DNA of 64,000 bases, taken from NCBI GenBank assembly GCA_050084985.1, contig JBITNC010000001.1, forward strand, positions 204,352,001 to 204,416,000, written 5' to 3'. The position numbers and the translations under genes are program-made. Source of the DNA: Nageia nagi (lineage: Eukaryota; Pinophyta). Position 1 is the first letter of the stretch; every line of letters begins with the position of its first letter. Below are positions 22,881 through 34,760 of the stretch, piece after piece. Below the pieces are notes generated by a model. That model was not told the origin of the DNA, did not search any database, and worked only from the letters and a program-made list of their open reading frames with translations.

Positions 22881-24338
22881 TTAGTGTGAGTTCTGATTAT
22901 CTAGTTCATCTGAGAGCTATTATTGGGCATTGAATACTTTGTTTCTTGGGTGGTTGGTAATCAAATCTGCTATAGCTTACCCCTTTTACTCACTTTTGAG
23001 TGACAAAAACCAAATCAAATTCTTCGATTAACATTACCCACTTTGTTGCTCATTTGGATAGGTAGGATTTGAACATGAGGTATCTCAAAGGAACCACCTA
23101 ATCTATGACATGTGTTGTGTTTCCAAGCATGTAGTGTCTTAACTTTTCTATAGATAATACAATGGAAAAACACATATTTTCAATTTGGGTGTACCTTGTT
23201 TCATATTCATGCAATGTCTTATTTATATAGTAGATTGCTCTTTCCTTGTTACTTTTATATTTTTATGCTAGCATGGCCCTTAGGGCATGCATGATTGCTT
23301 AAACATAAAGCAAGAGACCTCTTTTTGAATCATAAGGTGCTAAAAATAGAGGATTAGTGAGATACCCTTTTATGTTGTCTAGAGATTTTTGGAACTTGTC
23401 ATCCCAAATGAACTTCTCGACTTTCTTCAGTAAATGAGAAAATGGAGTAGTCATATCTGTTAGTTGTGCAATGAACCTTTTGAATACTTGAACCTTACCA
23501 AAAAGACTTCTCAAGTCTTTTAAGTTTCTTATAGGTGGTAGATCAACAATGTCTTTGAATTTCATGGGATCCACTTCAATGCCTCTTCTTGACATGATGA
23601 ACCGAACTAATTTTCCTAATGATACCCTAAATACACACTTTTGGGGTTTTAGCTTCAACTTGTACTCTCTCAATCTTTAAAAGATATTCCTCAAATTTGA
23701 AAGTGGTTGTCTTTGGATGTTGATTTGGCTAGAATGACATCCAAATAGACTTAAATACATTCATGCATCATGTCATGGAACATGTTGACTATGGCTCTCT
23801 AATAAGTTGTATCTACATTCTTCAATCCAAAAGGCATGACAACCCAACAAAAGGTACCCCAAGGAGTAACAAAAGCTATTTTATGTTGATCCTCCTTATT
23901 GATTTGAATCTGATTGTAGCCAAAGAATCCATCCATGAAAAATAGTATTTCATGGCCTACTATTGAATCTACAATCATATAAATGTTAGGAAAAGGAAAG
24001 GCATATTTGGGACATGCTTTATTGATATCTCTTAAATTTGTGCAACATCTAATCTCACCATTAGGATTAGCTATAGGAATAATGTTAGATATCCATGGAT
24101 AATAGTCAATAGGAACAATGAAACTAGTAGTAAGATATTTCTCAATCTCTTTTTTAATGGCAAGACCAACCCAAGTATGTATTTTTCTAAGCTTTTTTTG
24201 GATGAGTTTGACATCTTCATTAACAACTAGGTTATGAGTGACAAAATTAGGATTAAGACTAGGCATATCAAAATAATACCAAGCAAAGATATTAATGAAC
24301 TTAGAAAAAAGTAGGTGATACCTTTCCCATTCTTCCAA
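22881..24338 (-). pseudogene. RT and RNase H of element A
   Basis: The 24,338-23,799 frame is a gypsy RT N-terminal half: FINIFAWYYFDMPSLNP, IKKEIEKYLTTSFIVPI, INKACPKYAFPFPN, FFMDGFFGYNQIQI and WGTFCWVVMPFGLKN. The region around 23,700-23,800, where the YxDD box belongs, is broken. The 23,673-23,299 frame resumes with KCVFRVSLGKLVRFIMSRRG, LRSLFGKVQVFKRFIAQL and LLLYV, the RT thumb and connection. A degraded native RNase H follows down to about 22,900. The motif series is typical of Tat/Athila gypsy elements. Confidence 0.85.
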
Positions 24339-25990
24339 GGTTAACTAAGCTCCTATTTTGGTCAACCATGGGTCCTCTTTGGTATCAATATTGACATCTA
24401 CTATTTCTTCACTAAGATAGGAGATTTCATCACTGAGTTGGGGAGGCATAGGCAATGCTCGCATTCCTTCATCCAAACTCAAGCATGAGATACGAGGATA
24501 AAGAAGTAATGATGTTAGGAACCTAGCAATGGTGCTTTGTTCAAGAGAGAAAAAGACATAAAAAAATAGAAAGGAAACTAGACCTAGGATTAAATTAACA
24601 AAAAATAGATGTAAAACAAACAAAAACACATGCAAGAAAAAGATAAGGTGAAGAATTAACCAATGATGTCTACATCATCCATGCATACCTCCTCACCAAA
24701 GTATGTTTGATATCTCAAGAACCATGTTGTAAGACTCTTCTCACTGGATTTGGGGAATTCAATGCATGCCCCCAACTTCTCTAGGATAGCATCATCATTC
24801 TTAAAGACATCCACTTGAATAGGTGTTGTAGGAGGTAAGAATGGTTCCAGATAATAGGCTTGGATCTCCTTTGAAGGACCAGTTAGCATTATGCAATGCA
24901 GCTACCCATCCTAGATATGTGCAATGTCTTGATGATCACTACTAGTGTGTACTTAAGCTTTAAGGGAAGGTGGTGGGGAATATGTGGAGGGATCCAATCC
25001 AAGACCACTTGTTCTTTTGTGTTTTCCTTCAGTTGGAATGGGGTCTATGATGCCCTATTCATTCTTACCTAAACCTTTGCCACCATACAAACACTTTTAC
25101 ATGTACATGTTAGAAAATGATGAACCAATGCCATTGAAATGTAGACTTATTGTTTCAGGTGGTGTTGAATAGGAAGTTGTTGTTCCATTCATTTTTTATT
25201 ACTCCTTAGGAATGGAGTGATAATACTTAATTTCATCCTCATCCAAGTGATGATGCTTGCCTCTAAGGATCTCTAAAGTTTTCCCAAATGTTAATCTCTA
25301 GAATTTTGTATGTTCCCATTCTTACTTCTTGCAAATTGATGTCTGTGACAAGTGTTGGATTGGGGCCCTCATCTTCAACCAAGTCATGAGGTATCCAAAA
25401 CCTTTCTATTACTTGACACACATCTATGGGACTGTTCTCTCATGAATAGTTATTGATCTTCCATTGTGCATGAATTTGATGGAATGGTGTAGACTGGAAG
25501 TGATAACCTTGATCTTATGAATCCATGGTCTACCAAGTAAGATGTTATAAGGCAATTTGATTTGAAAAAATATACCTTTTGACTCACATACTTACCACCT
25601 ACTTCAATAGGTATGGTAACCTAGCCAATGCATTCTCGCTGCGTGTTGTCAAAGCCCTTGATGCTAATAGTAGTTCTCTTCATTTTTGTATAGATAAAAG
25701 GAAAATACTTTTGTAATAGGTTAGCTGAGAAAATATTCATATTAGAGCTAGTATATACAAATGCTTTCTTAAAATGAGTACCATCCATGTTGACACAAAC
25801 ATAGAGACCAAGATTTTTTTTCAATGACATATTCACTAGGGAACTCACTATCATCAAAAGAAATCATATCACATACCAATTTAGTTTCTAACTTAGATAC
25901 AAAGTTAACCATAAGAAAATTTGCATCAATTTCAACTTTATTAAGAGCATTAAATAAAGCATTTCTATGATCAATTGAAAATTGCAAATG
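24339..25990 (-). pseudogene. Protease and linker region of element A
   Basis: At 25,987-25,621 the minus strand gives FSIDHRNALFNALNKVEID and FKKAFVYTSSNMNIFSANLLQ. The latter aligns with the DTG.S-NI box of gypsy proteases, with the catalytic Asp replaced by Tyr. A reading with CQVIERFWIPHDLVEDEGP follows, then 24,889-24,656 (YLEPFLPPTTPIQVDVF) and 24,635-24,345, a linker before the RT without a domain I recognise. Many stops. Confidence 0.65.
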
Positions 25991-27316
25991 TTTGAAGATA
26001 CTTATCTTGGCATGTGTTACCTTTAGTTGATCAAGGAGGTTTTGAGTGTTGGAATTGTGTGGAAATTTTGTTCACTTGGTAGTTGTAAGGTTGACTTTTG
26101 CTCTGGGTCTTCCTCTTCTATGGGCACCATAAATTTCTTCATTGAATATGATATTTATTGAAAGTGGCTCATTATTTTCTGTATCTATTGCATGAGCCTC
26201 ATAGTGTATCTTTTTGTCATCCAAAATTTGTTGTAACATCTTTCATAGGACCATGCATTTATTTTTTGAGTGACCTTTGACTTTGTGATATTTTAAAACT
26301 CTACTTTATACCACCTTGGCTTGTTGTCATGAGGACCTAAATTAGGTCTCAAATCTGGTTTGAGAAGATCTTTTTATATACACTCCTTAAACATAATGGC
26401 AAGAGCTATAGGAAATTGGTTGTTATCTTGAGATTGTGGTTTATCTCCTTGTTCCTTATTTTGATTGAGGCTCTTCAATAGCATGGGCTTCTTTCTCTTC
26501 CTTTTTTTGATATATAGGCAGTTTGTTATCTTTGTTAGGGTCTCTGTATTTCAGTCTACCTATGTCAATTAGGCCTTTCTATTTAGAGATAAGTTTAGGA
26601 ACAATGTTAGAAAATGGTAGGGTTTTATAGTCTATAGAAGTGTAACGAAGTTTGGGATGTAGGTTTTGGAGGAAGATGGGAACAATGTGATATTCAGATA
26701 AAGGTTCAGCTATGATACTCCAAGTCTTTTGGAATTATTGGGAAAATTTTTCAAAGTGCTCATTTGGGCCTTGTTTAGTATTCATTAGGTCAGTAAGGGT
26801 TATTTTTCAAGGGGTTAGATATCAAAAATGAATGTAGAATTGTAAAATGAGTTTCGCATGACAAATAGTTGATTGAGAAGGTAGAGAGAAGTACCAATCT
26901 AGGGCATCACTATGAAATGTGGTAGGAATATATTTAGCCATGAGGTTGTCATTAATGCTAAACTTGAGTTCAAATTTCATCTTGAAAGCCTTTATGTGAG
27001 CTATGGGATTTCCTTCACCATTGTATATGTCAAAGGTAGGCTTAACTTGTACATCAGGTGCTCTTGTGTTTCAAATTTCATCATATAGAGGGTTGGATTC
27101 TCAAGACATAGGAGGCATGGTTCTATGTGATTTATGATTGTCCCCATTGCTAGAAGTGTTGATTTGTGTTTCTCCTCCATAGAGAAGCATCTTTAGGTTG
27201 ATTTTTATAGCTTCATCAAGATTATTTACCATAGCAATAAAATCAATTGGTTCCATTTCTAAAACACTTATAAGAATGATATTAGTCCTATCCAAAACCT
27301 TAGGGTTTTGGTGCAA
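25991..27316 (-). pseudogene. Gag of element A
   Basis: The reading starts at the ATG at 27,316 (MHQNPKVLDRTNIILIS) and runs with many stops. Recognisable parts are SDALDWYFSLPSQSI-like residues near 26,900 and LMNTKQGPNEHFEKFSQ near 26,770, both typical of the Retrotrans_gag fold. Near 26,260 a KVKGHSKNKC segment corresponds to the HEVKGHST..C block of Tat gags. Capsid role is inferred from the family. Confidence 0.7.
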
Positions 27317-27347
27317 CTAGTGATAAATTGTAAGATTGATAATTTAT

Positions 27348-28062
27348 TTCATCTATAAATGGAATAAATAAATAAACCTAAATATAGTTAAAGGGATAAT
27401 AAAATGTAAAGTTAACAAATTTCTTGATAGCTAATAGATGGATAAAGCGGGCAATGAATATCTCCAATACTCTAACCTATCAATACTAGAAAATGAAAGA
27501 TACAAACTTATAAATTACCTTTGTTGATGAATAAAGGAAATTTTTGGATGAATGGCGATGAAATATGAGCTATGCCAAAAGATGGAGCCATGGACCTCTC
27601 AAGGACCCAACAGTGGCACTCAACTACATGCTCAAATTGACCTCGCTCTTGGTTTGTTGTCATCTTCAGACCTTCAATCCACAAAAAAGTGCATACAAAT
27701 AGGGTATAGATCACAAAAATGCTTAGAGTATAACAATTTCTAGATTGATAGGTGGTGTTAAGAAACACTGATCTTAGAGACCTTTAGAATTGCCACCTAT
27801 CAAGGTTTTGGGATGATATGTGATGATTATAAGTGCTACCAATGATCATGCACACACCTCCACCTTTATAGGAAATAGAAAGGTACCAAGATTCCTTCTT
27901 GGGCTTATTGTGAGGCTAACCCACCTATTACCATAAGACACAAAGGTAGATTAATGTGCACTTTATAGATATTAGACATTTATTTAAGTAATTAAATAAA
28001 TAGACTTTAGATACCTAAAAAGGGATTTTAATTAATTCAAAATTCCTTTTTAGGTATTAATA
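27348..28062 (-). repeat. 5' LTR of element A
   Basis: About 715 bp matching 3440-4186, with dozens of differences and several small indels, so clearly older than copia E. In element orientation it begins TATTAATACC next to the duplicated ATCAC (28,063-28,067). No convincing tRNA primer site follows on the gag side. Confidence 0.75.
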
Positions 28063-28067
28063 ATCAC

Positions 28068-28150
28068 TCCAACTCCATTTTCCTCTTATGTATTTACTTC
28101 CATCAAAATACATATTTGAAGTGTCATTAACATAAATATTGAAGATTTCT
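28068..28150 (-). pseudogene. Archaeal-type RNase H of element C, first part
   Basis: The minus strand reads SNMYFDGSKYIRG and ends in GVGVI-type residues at the insertion site of element A. FDGSK is the first catalytic Asp box of an RNase H. The rest is at 2951-3439. It follows the protease region of C with no RT between. Confidence 0.7.
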
Positions 28151-28765
28151 TTCTCATATTCTTCTTTTAACACTTGATATATATCAATTTCATTATCTCA
28201 AAAAGAAATCAATCGATTGATCTTAAAGTTCACTCACAAATTGATTATTTTGCATATTATTTTTAGCTTTCAATCCTTCAAACTAGTATATAAATATTTG
28301 TCTACTATACTATAAATATTTGTCTACTTTTTGGTTTGAGGATTTGCAAAGTATCCTTCATGGGTATTTGTGTGAAATTCTAGTCAAGGAAAATTATCCC
28401 TCCCATACTAGAACTGAACTACCTTACAAGTAACATACCATAAGATATGGTCATATCTATTATCAATACTGATATGACAATAATCTTTATTGGAAAAGAA
28501 ACTAATGACAGGATCATATCCTTTATTTTCCCCATTGTCCTAACATTTTAGGAATCAAATTGATAACAAGCATCATCACATTTTGAAAAAGTTAGTTTCA
28601 ATAATTGAGCTAGTTTTAAAGGTAGGATGTTATTAGTTTCTCTTGAATCGAAAATATAATTGATGCATTTTCTACTATTAATCCACAAGCATGTGTAGAA
28701 AGGGTATATTATAGAAATATTCTATTGTACCATCAAGATTTAATTATGTATTGATTTTACTTTGG
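28151..28765 (-). pseudogene. Protease region of element C
   Basis: The minus strand near 28,660-28,640 reads DSGSTNNILPLKLAQLL, a good match to the aspartic protease active site (DSG) of gypsy elements. GKIKDMILSLVSFPIKI and IDMTISYGMLLVR follow, the flap and second half, then a linker with DTLQILKPKSRQ up to the RNase H start. Stops are present, for example after GMLLVR. Confidence 0.75.
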
Positions 28766-30157
28766 TCATTGTATTTACTTGTCTTCTCAAAGAATCCACA
28801 TATTCAAAAAGTTTTTTAACAACTTGGGGACCTATATGTAGTAATTTCAAGATGGAGATGTTTGCTCTCTTATTCAAGTAATTCTCAATGATTTTATATT
28901 TTGATGATGGAGGTTCTTTCTTTGAGGTTTTAGATTATTATAATTTATCCTACATTGGGGATTTTATTGTTGCTTGTGGGAAAACCCTTCCTTATTTTAG
29001 TAGCTATGGTTGATGAGATGCATGGGGTTGTATTCAAGATAATGCTTGAGATTATGTCTAAGATTGGATCCTTCCTTGTGCCCAAGTTGTAAAAACTAAA
29101 CCCTAAGCACATATATGGGATGATTCCTCACTCTATTGATAAAAATATGTTACTCCATTTTCAATCATTTCTTATGAGTAATTGGTTGTTGCTTAATCAC
29201 CAAATTTATCATTAGTCAAAATCATTTCATTTTCTATAAATATATCTTATATCAAAACCATAGGACCATAATTATTTGAATCATGCTCAAATTTACAAAG
29301 ATTACTATAAGCATTATTTGAATAAGATTCACCTTTATCCAAGGGTTTTGACATAATTCTTCTAAATTTGTTATTATCTCCCTTATTTTATCTAGAAAGT
29401 TACTAAAATCTTTATTCGAATGAAAACCTTGTTGGGGGTTCTACTTTTTTTGAATAGTAAAATTTATTATTTTTCTTAACACCTTCTTAATAGTTTTATT
29501 GTTTATATCTACTTTTTCTATTTTATCACTTTTTTCTATTTGATCATCTTATTTTTTGAAGGAAGATGATTTGGGTCTCTTCATCTTTCCTAAGGCAATA
29601 AGAAAATCTTCATGCCTCATGGCTTCTTTAGTTGCATCATTAAACAAAAGCGGGACACAATAATTTATAACATGGGAAAGTTATGAATCCAAAGAATTGA
29701 TGAATAAACATTTCTTTAAATCTTTGGATGGTCTCAAATTTGTTAGTATCTTTTAGTATAATTTATTAAATCAATCAATAAATTGAGCTACTAACTCTTT
29801 CTCTATTTTCTTTATATGAGAGATATCACTTATCAATTTTGTACCAATGACCTTGTTTTTGAAAATGGTCAAGAAAGTAGTTGTAAGATCATACCAATAA
29901 GTTATAGATGTAGATAGTAAAGAATTGTACTAATGCAATGCTTATTTAATAAAGATTATGACTAGTATTTGAAGTGTTATATCCTCATACTCTATAGCTA
30001 AGATTTTATAGAAAGTGTTAAAATTATCAAGATGTCCTTTGATTGTGATACTTGAGGTTTCTTTAGGGTACATAAGAAGTTTTTTTATGTTCTTAGGTAG
30101 CTTGTGCTTATCTCCTAACAAATTTAAAGGCCATGAATCATTTAACCATGGTCTCAT
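28766..30157 (-). pseudogene. Gag of element C
   Basis: Starts at 30,157 with MRPWLNDSWPLNLLGDKHKL and PKNIKKLLMYPKETSSITI, followed by GHLDNFNTFYKIL, the canonical N-terminus of Athila/Tat-type gags. The reading continues past 29,942 with TYWYDLTTTFLTIFKNKV-like residues, a HVINYCVPLLF block and a lysine-rich stretch, with stops, to about 29,200. From there to 28,770 I see no clear domain. Confidence 0.7.
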
Positions 30158-30439
30158 GATACGTCCAACATTTTGGTTTAGAATGGTGTAGAAAAATTAC
30201 AATATATAGTGTAGATGAGTGGAATGGTGTAGAAAAATTAGAATATCTAGATTGGCTTTGAAAAGGCTCAAGAGTTGCTATTCTTTGGATTTGAGCATAT
30301 TTATATCTTTATTCTCTATCTAAGAACTTTATTGGTTCTCACCACCATATACTTTCTACAAATACTACCCTTTGAGAAACCAAAGTTGGAAGCTCAACAA
30401 AAAGGAAAATGAGGGGAGCAAGTTGTTAGCATAATGGAG

Positions 30440-33400
30440 TGAATTGATATGAAGAATACATAATTGATAGTCAAACTCTATAATGACCTACATGATCGAA
30501 TAGTGAACTTCAATGCATGGGTCAAGGAAGTCCAGAATATAATCCAAAGGTACATAAGGATACCTAGTCAGGCCATCATCAATTTAAAAATATTCGATAA
30601 TTCATTGTATCTAGTTGTGATCATCGATGACATACTATTGCGATGTGATAGGCTGAATTAATCATATTTGGAGGCCAAGTTTTTATATATAATTGACTAC
30701 AGTACATGCCAAAACATCATTCAATTCCTTAAGAAGAGGAAGATGAATAAGGACTTGGAATTGAGTCAAAAAGCTAAGGTAGGATTGAGTTATGTCATAA
30801 TGGTGCCATAATCCTTAAAGAGTGTGACAAAGAAAAAGGAACATGATTTGAAGATCGAATCCATGGAGGATGAAATCTTATAACACTGATAGAAAAGGTA
30901 ATGTACCGATAGAGGGCTTGGAAATAGGGTAGCAATAATTACATCGAACTACCCAATGACACTCCAAAAAGGGTGATCAGGGAGATCTTTCATAATCAAG
31001 TATCAATCCACACCATCATTGAGGAGAGAGCATAATTATTACCGAACATCCAATTGCTATACTCAATACACACAACACAAACAATACAAGTAAGATCTAA
31101 CTCATTAGTCCTAATTGAGATTTTAGTTTCTACTTTTATGGTTGTTCCTATTTCTATTTTCACTACCCCATCATTTCAATACCAATACATGTCACCACTT
31201 CCCATTCATTATCTATATCGTAAGATCATAATCTGTCACTGTCATTACCACTAAACTGATAAAATAATCCACTAGTAGCCAATAATCATTACCTCACCAT
31301 TTTACTAGAATAGGAATAAGTAGCCATCCATGGACCAACTCATGCCCGGAATTATACCATACATCCATTATCTAGTTCATCAAAAAACTTAACTTACCAA
31401 TCCTAGGTGCTCATGTTGTCGAAAATGAATAACACAATATGGCGAATATAAGCCACTCCTTAGTCCTTGACCACTACTTGATCATGGAGGGTATGAATAG
31501 GAATATTAAGACATTCCATCAAACTTGAGAGCTTTAACACCAAGAGCTCATGAGGATGGCTCAGTTGGTTGTCTATCAACTCTAACAATATGCCCACTTC
31601 CCTTCCATCCCACTGACTAAATTGAACAAGAAATTGAAACAATTAGTCACTAACATTATCACAAAACTCACCCAACCTACCGATACCATTGAACTCACCA
31701 CCATACTACACCAATACTTTACATCCATTGATTTCCATTATGATCATACCATCAAGGAGAACTTGAATACCTTTACCACTCACACACAATAAGAGATCAA
31801 TTAGATCAAACAACACAATGAAGAGGAGATGACAAAAATATTAGACACCTATAAGGTAGAGGTGCAACAATATAAAGAAGAAATCGACCAATTGAAGGAA
31901 GCTTAACAACTTGGGAGTATGATAGTAACTATTGATCCACCTCAACCTAATACCAAAGCTACAATGGAGAACTTCCAGATGCAAAAAGAGAAGGAACTAC
32001 ACACTCTTCAATAACAATGGGCTAAGAAGATCAAAGAGTTGCACATCAAGAAAGAAATAATTGAAAAACATCTCCAAGTAGAAAGGAAGGACAAAGCAGG
32101 GTTGGGTGACTAAAATAAACAGCTCTAGGAAGAAGTAAACTAACTCACAAAAGAGTTGAACCAACTTTCTGACCATGTAGGATGAAATCAACTATCTTAC
32201 AAAGGAGGTCTAAAGGGTAAGGGTCACTCAAATAGAGTTAGAACAACTTCACCAAATGAAAATAAAGAGTTTGAGAAAAATAAGGGGGAACTAGCTAAAA
32301 TTGTTAAGGAGCTAAAGGGTGATCTACAAAGTTATAAGGTTATCTATACATGTATCCCACATCTTATATATTATCACAAATAGATTGATATATCAAATAT
32401 TAATGCTTAAATGATCAAATTCCAAATATAAGCGAGAGAAATTCAGTAGAACTTACCCATACCAATTGACAAACTCTAAGAGTTAAACACAATAAACAAC
32501 AAAGTGTTAGCCTTTGAAGAAAAAGACATGAAAGGGAAGCAGTAGTTGGAAAAACACTTAGGGAATTACAATAAATCAATAGTGCCCATGCTAAATAGAT
32601 AACTTAAGTGGAGAATTTGATCACTAAAGAGCTATCTAATGCCATGCAAGCAATCCAAATCAGATTTTAGAGTGATTATCTCCTTGATAAATAAATCATG
32701 ATGCAAAGGTGTGGATTCTTCAAAGGGAATGATACTCAGCCCAACCCGAGTTTAGCCCAATCAAACCTCTACCTATGGCCCTCATTCTTAATCAACAACA
32801 ACTTCAACAACCCACTGTTGACTCTCCTACTGATGATGTTGCAGGACAAAATTCTATTATGACATGGTTAAAAATAGTAATATAAAAATTTTGGTATTGA
32901 AGGTAACACTAAAAAAAATATAAGTGAGTAATTAGTGAAGGATCTATATATGATTGTATTATTTTGAATTAATATAATGAAGACCCCCCTCTTTTCATGC
33001 AAAAGTTATGATGATGTTGATAAAACTATAAAATAAAGAAGTTGGGAAATAATTTATAAATGGTTATTAAAATGAGGAAGTAACAAAAATCAATAAATGA
33101 AATGAACAAAAATAAGGCACTTATTAAAAGAAATTAACAAGAAGGAATAGAAGTGCTTGGTGACTACCTTAGATAAATTTTTGACTAAGGAAGACATCAC
33201 TCCCTAAGAAACATCAATTCAATGTATTACCAATTTTATTGTGAAGCTTTCAATATAGACCATAACCCCTTCCAATTATTCCCTTTTATCGAGTTGGACC
33301 TACATCAATTCCTAGCAACAACTTACCTTGTTAGGAGCCTGATATTGTATATGACCTACTAACTTGAGGTAGATAAATGGATGATGAGAGTTGAAGGGGA

Positions 33401-33660
33401 GGACTTAGCAATAATCATAAATGCTCATCGAATATTTCTGGAGGATGAATGGGAATTCACCAAACTTTGCTTTGTTTTCTCATACTAGCCTTACAAAACC
33501 CCTTGAGTATTGCTAAAATGTGTAGCAAGAAGACCCCTTCAAGACCATACCAAAGACTACTAGATCCAATGCCTTTTAATAAGTCAAGGAGTATTGGGAT
33601 GGATCATGGCAAGATTGCCATATATGAGGGTAATGTTTGATTACACTAAATACTTTACAT
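30440..33660 (+). pseudogene. Degenerate coiled-coil ORF, unrecognised
   Basis: A plus-strand reading continues for about 3.2 kb with stops and frame changes. Its start (30,464-30,880) is MIVKLYNDLHDRIVNFNAWV. The middle (31,780-32,670) is strongly heptad-like, rich in Lys/Glu/Leu/Gln, with QYKEEIDQLKEA, KKIKELHIKKEIIEKHLQ and ELAKIVKELKGDLQSY. The end (33,230-33,650) has FCEAFNIDHNPFQLFPFIE and VEGEDLAIIINAHRIFLED. I do not recognise the family. The protein-like composition and the LTR-like start downstream suggest an extra ORF of an old retroelement, but a dead host gene is possible. Confidence 0.4.
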
Positions 33661-34398
33661 GGCCTTGCCACTCTAAAAATAATAATTTGAAAGTGTTCTA
33701 ATTGTGGAGAACCCAAATCCAATAATAGATTCAAAGCATCTATTGATTAAAAGAAATTTTTGAAAAGCTCACTCAAATCTTGAAAGCATAAAAGACACAA
33801 CTAAAAAAAAAAGAAAGATCCTATCTGTACTGTGGCCACCCTAGACTTGAATAAAGTGTTACAACTTTCCATTGATATTTTAGTTACCATTATGATCGAG
33901 CTTTTAAAGAAGATAAATTCATATGCTTAGGAGTTGGACATTTATGGAGAGAAGTTACTTATAAAAGCTAATGCATAATAGTTTTTTTTTGAAGAAGACT
34001 TCGAACTTCATTTAATGACTAAAGTGCTACAATTTTGGCCAGGCATTACTCCTTGAATTATTTTGGACTATGCAACCCACTACTGGTTCGAACATTCTTT
34101 TGGGTCCATACCAATCAACTTTCAAGTACAACCACATGAGATCGAGTGAATAAGTGACTGCTGAGCAGAGACAAAAGTGGTGTACTATTATAGCAACTAC
34201 TTTGTACCAACTAGTGATTTGGTACCCATGACTATAGAGCAAAGGAGAACTTATTACAAAAGAATAAGTGTGAGTATTATTGCAAGGATCCAAAGAAGAA
34301 CTCAGGAGTGACTTCATAGATACTTCTTATGTCAAAGGTTTCTTATTGATGGCATAAGACACTAACACCTCGCTCCAAGATGAGCCAAAGTATTAAGT

Positions 34399-34760
34399 CA
34401 AGGAGGATGTTAGCAAGAAAGAATTTCATGAAGTAAATTAGACAACTCTAATTAGTAGTTAGCGATGGAATATTATTTGTTAGCTATTCCATCTATTTCG
34501 GTTGAAAGGACATGACTCCATGAACCATTGAATGGATTCGATAAGAGGAGAACCAAGGGTAGAGAAAGAGTGTGTGAGAGGTGAGTGTGTAATAATAATA
34601 TTATTGTAACTTAATTATATTGTCTTATATTAATAAAATGCTTGACCCCCTATTTATTGTGATTGAATCACTTGTCTTTACTTTTTGTTCTTCTTTTCCA
34701 TTTACCCATCGATTCTTTGTTGTAATTAAGAATCCTATTGATCGATTTGATCGATCAACA
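34399..34760 (+). repeat. Possible LTR start with polypurine tract
   Basis: TCAAGGAGGA followed by TGTTAGCAAGAAAG at 34,408 resembles a polypurine tract and LTR start. The next 300 bp, including a GTGTGAGAGG run and AT-rich ATAATAATATTATTG, look like LTR sequence. No second copy was found and the right end is unknown. It may close the retroelement that carried the coiled-coil ORF. Confidence 0.35.

Larger units (their letters stand above)
3440..28062 (-). mobile_element. Tat-like Ty3/gypsy element A with two insertions
   Basis: Minus-strand element with LTRs at 27,348-28,062 (5') and 3440-4186 (3'). Internal order on the minus strand is gag (27,316 to about 26,100), protease, RT (from 24,338), RNase H, archaeal-type RNase H (22,880 to 22,450, continued at 12,862), integrase (12,513 to 11,471, tail at 4836). 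Element B interrupts the integrase end and copia E the second RNase H. Without the insertions it would be about 8.4 kb. It sits in element C's RNase H. Scattered stops show that it is dead. Confidence 0.8.
1449..30160 (-). mobile_element. Outer Ty3/gypsy element C (split, partial)
   Basis: Oldest layer of the nest, on the minus strand. Its visible parts are 28,068-30,160 (gag, protease, start of an archaeal-type RNase H) and 1449-3439 (rest of that RNase H, RT, native RNase H). Element A (3440-28,062) interrupts it. The two halves join in frame in the RNase H, with ATCAT (3435-3439) and ATCAC (28,063-28,067) as a 5-bp target duplication differing at one base. Copia F cuts the element at 1449, so its integrase and 3' LTR lie outside the window. 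No 5' LTR was recognised upstream of the gag start at 30,157. Confidence 0.75.
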
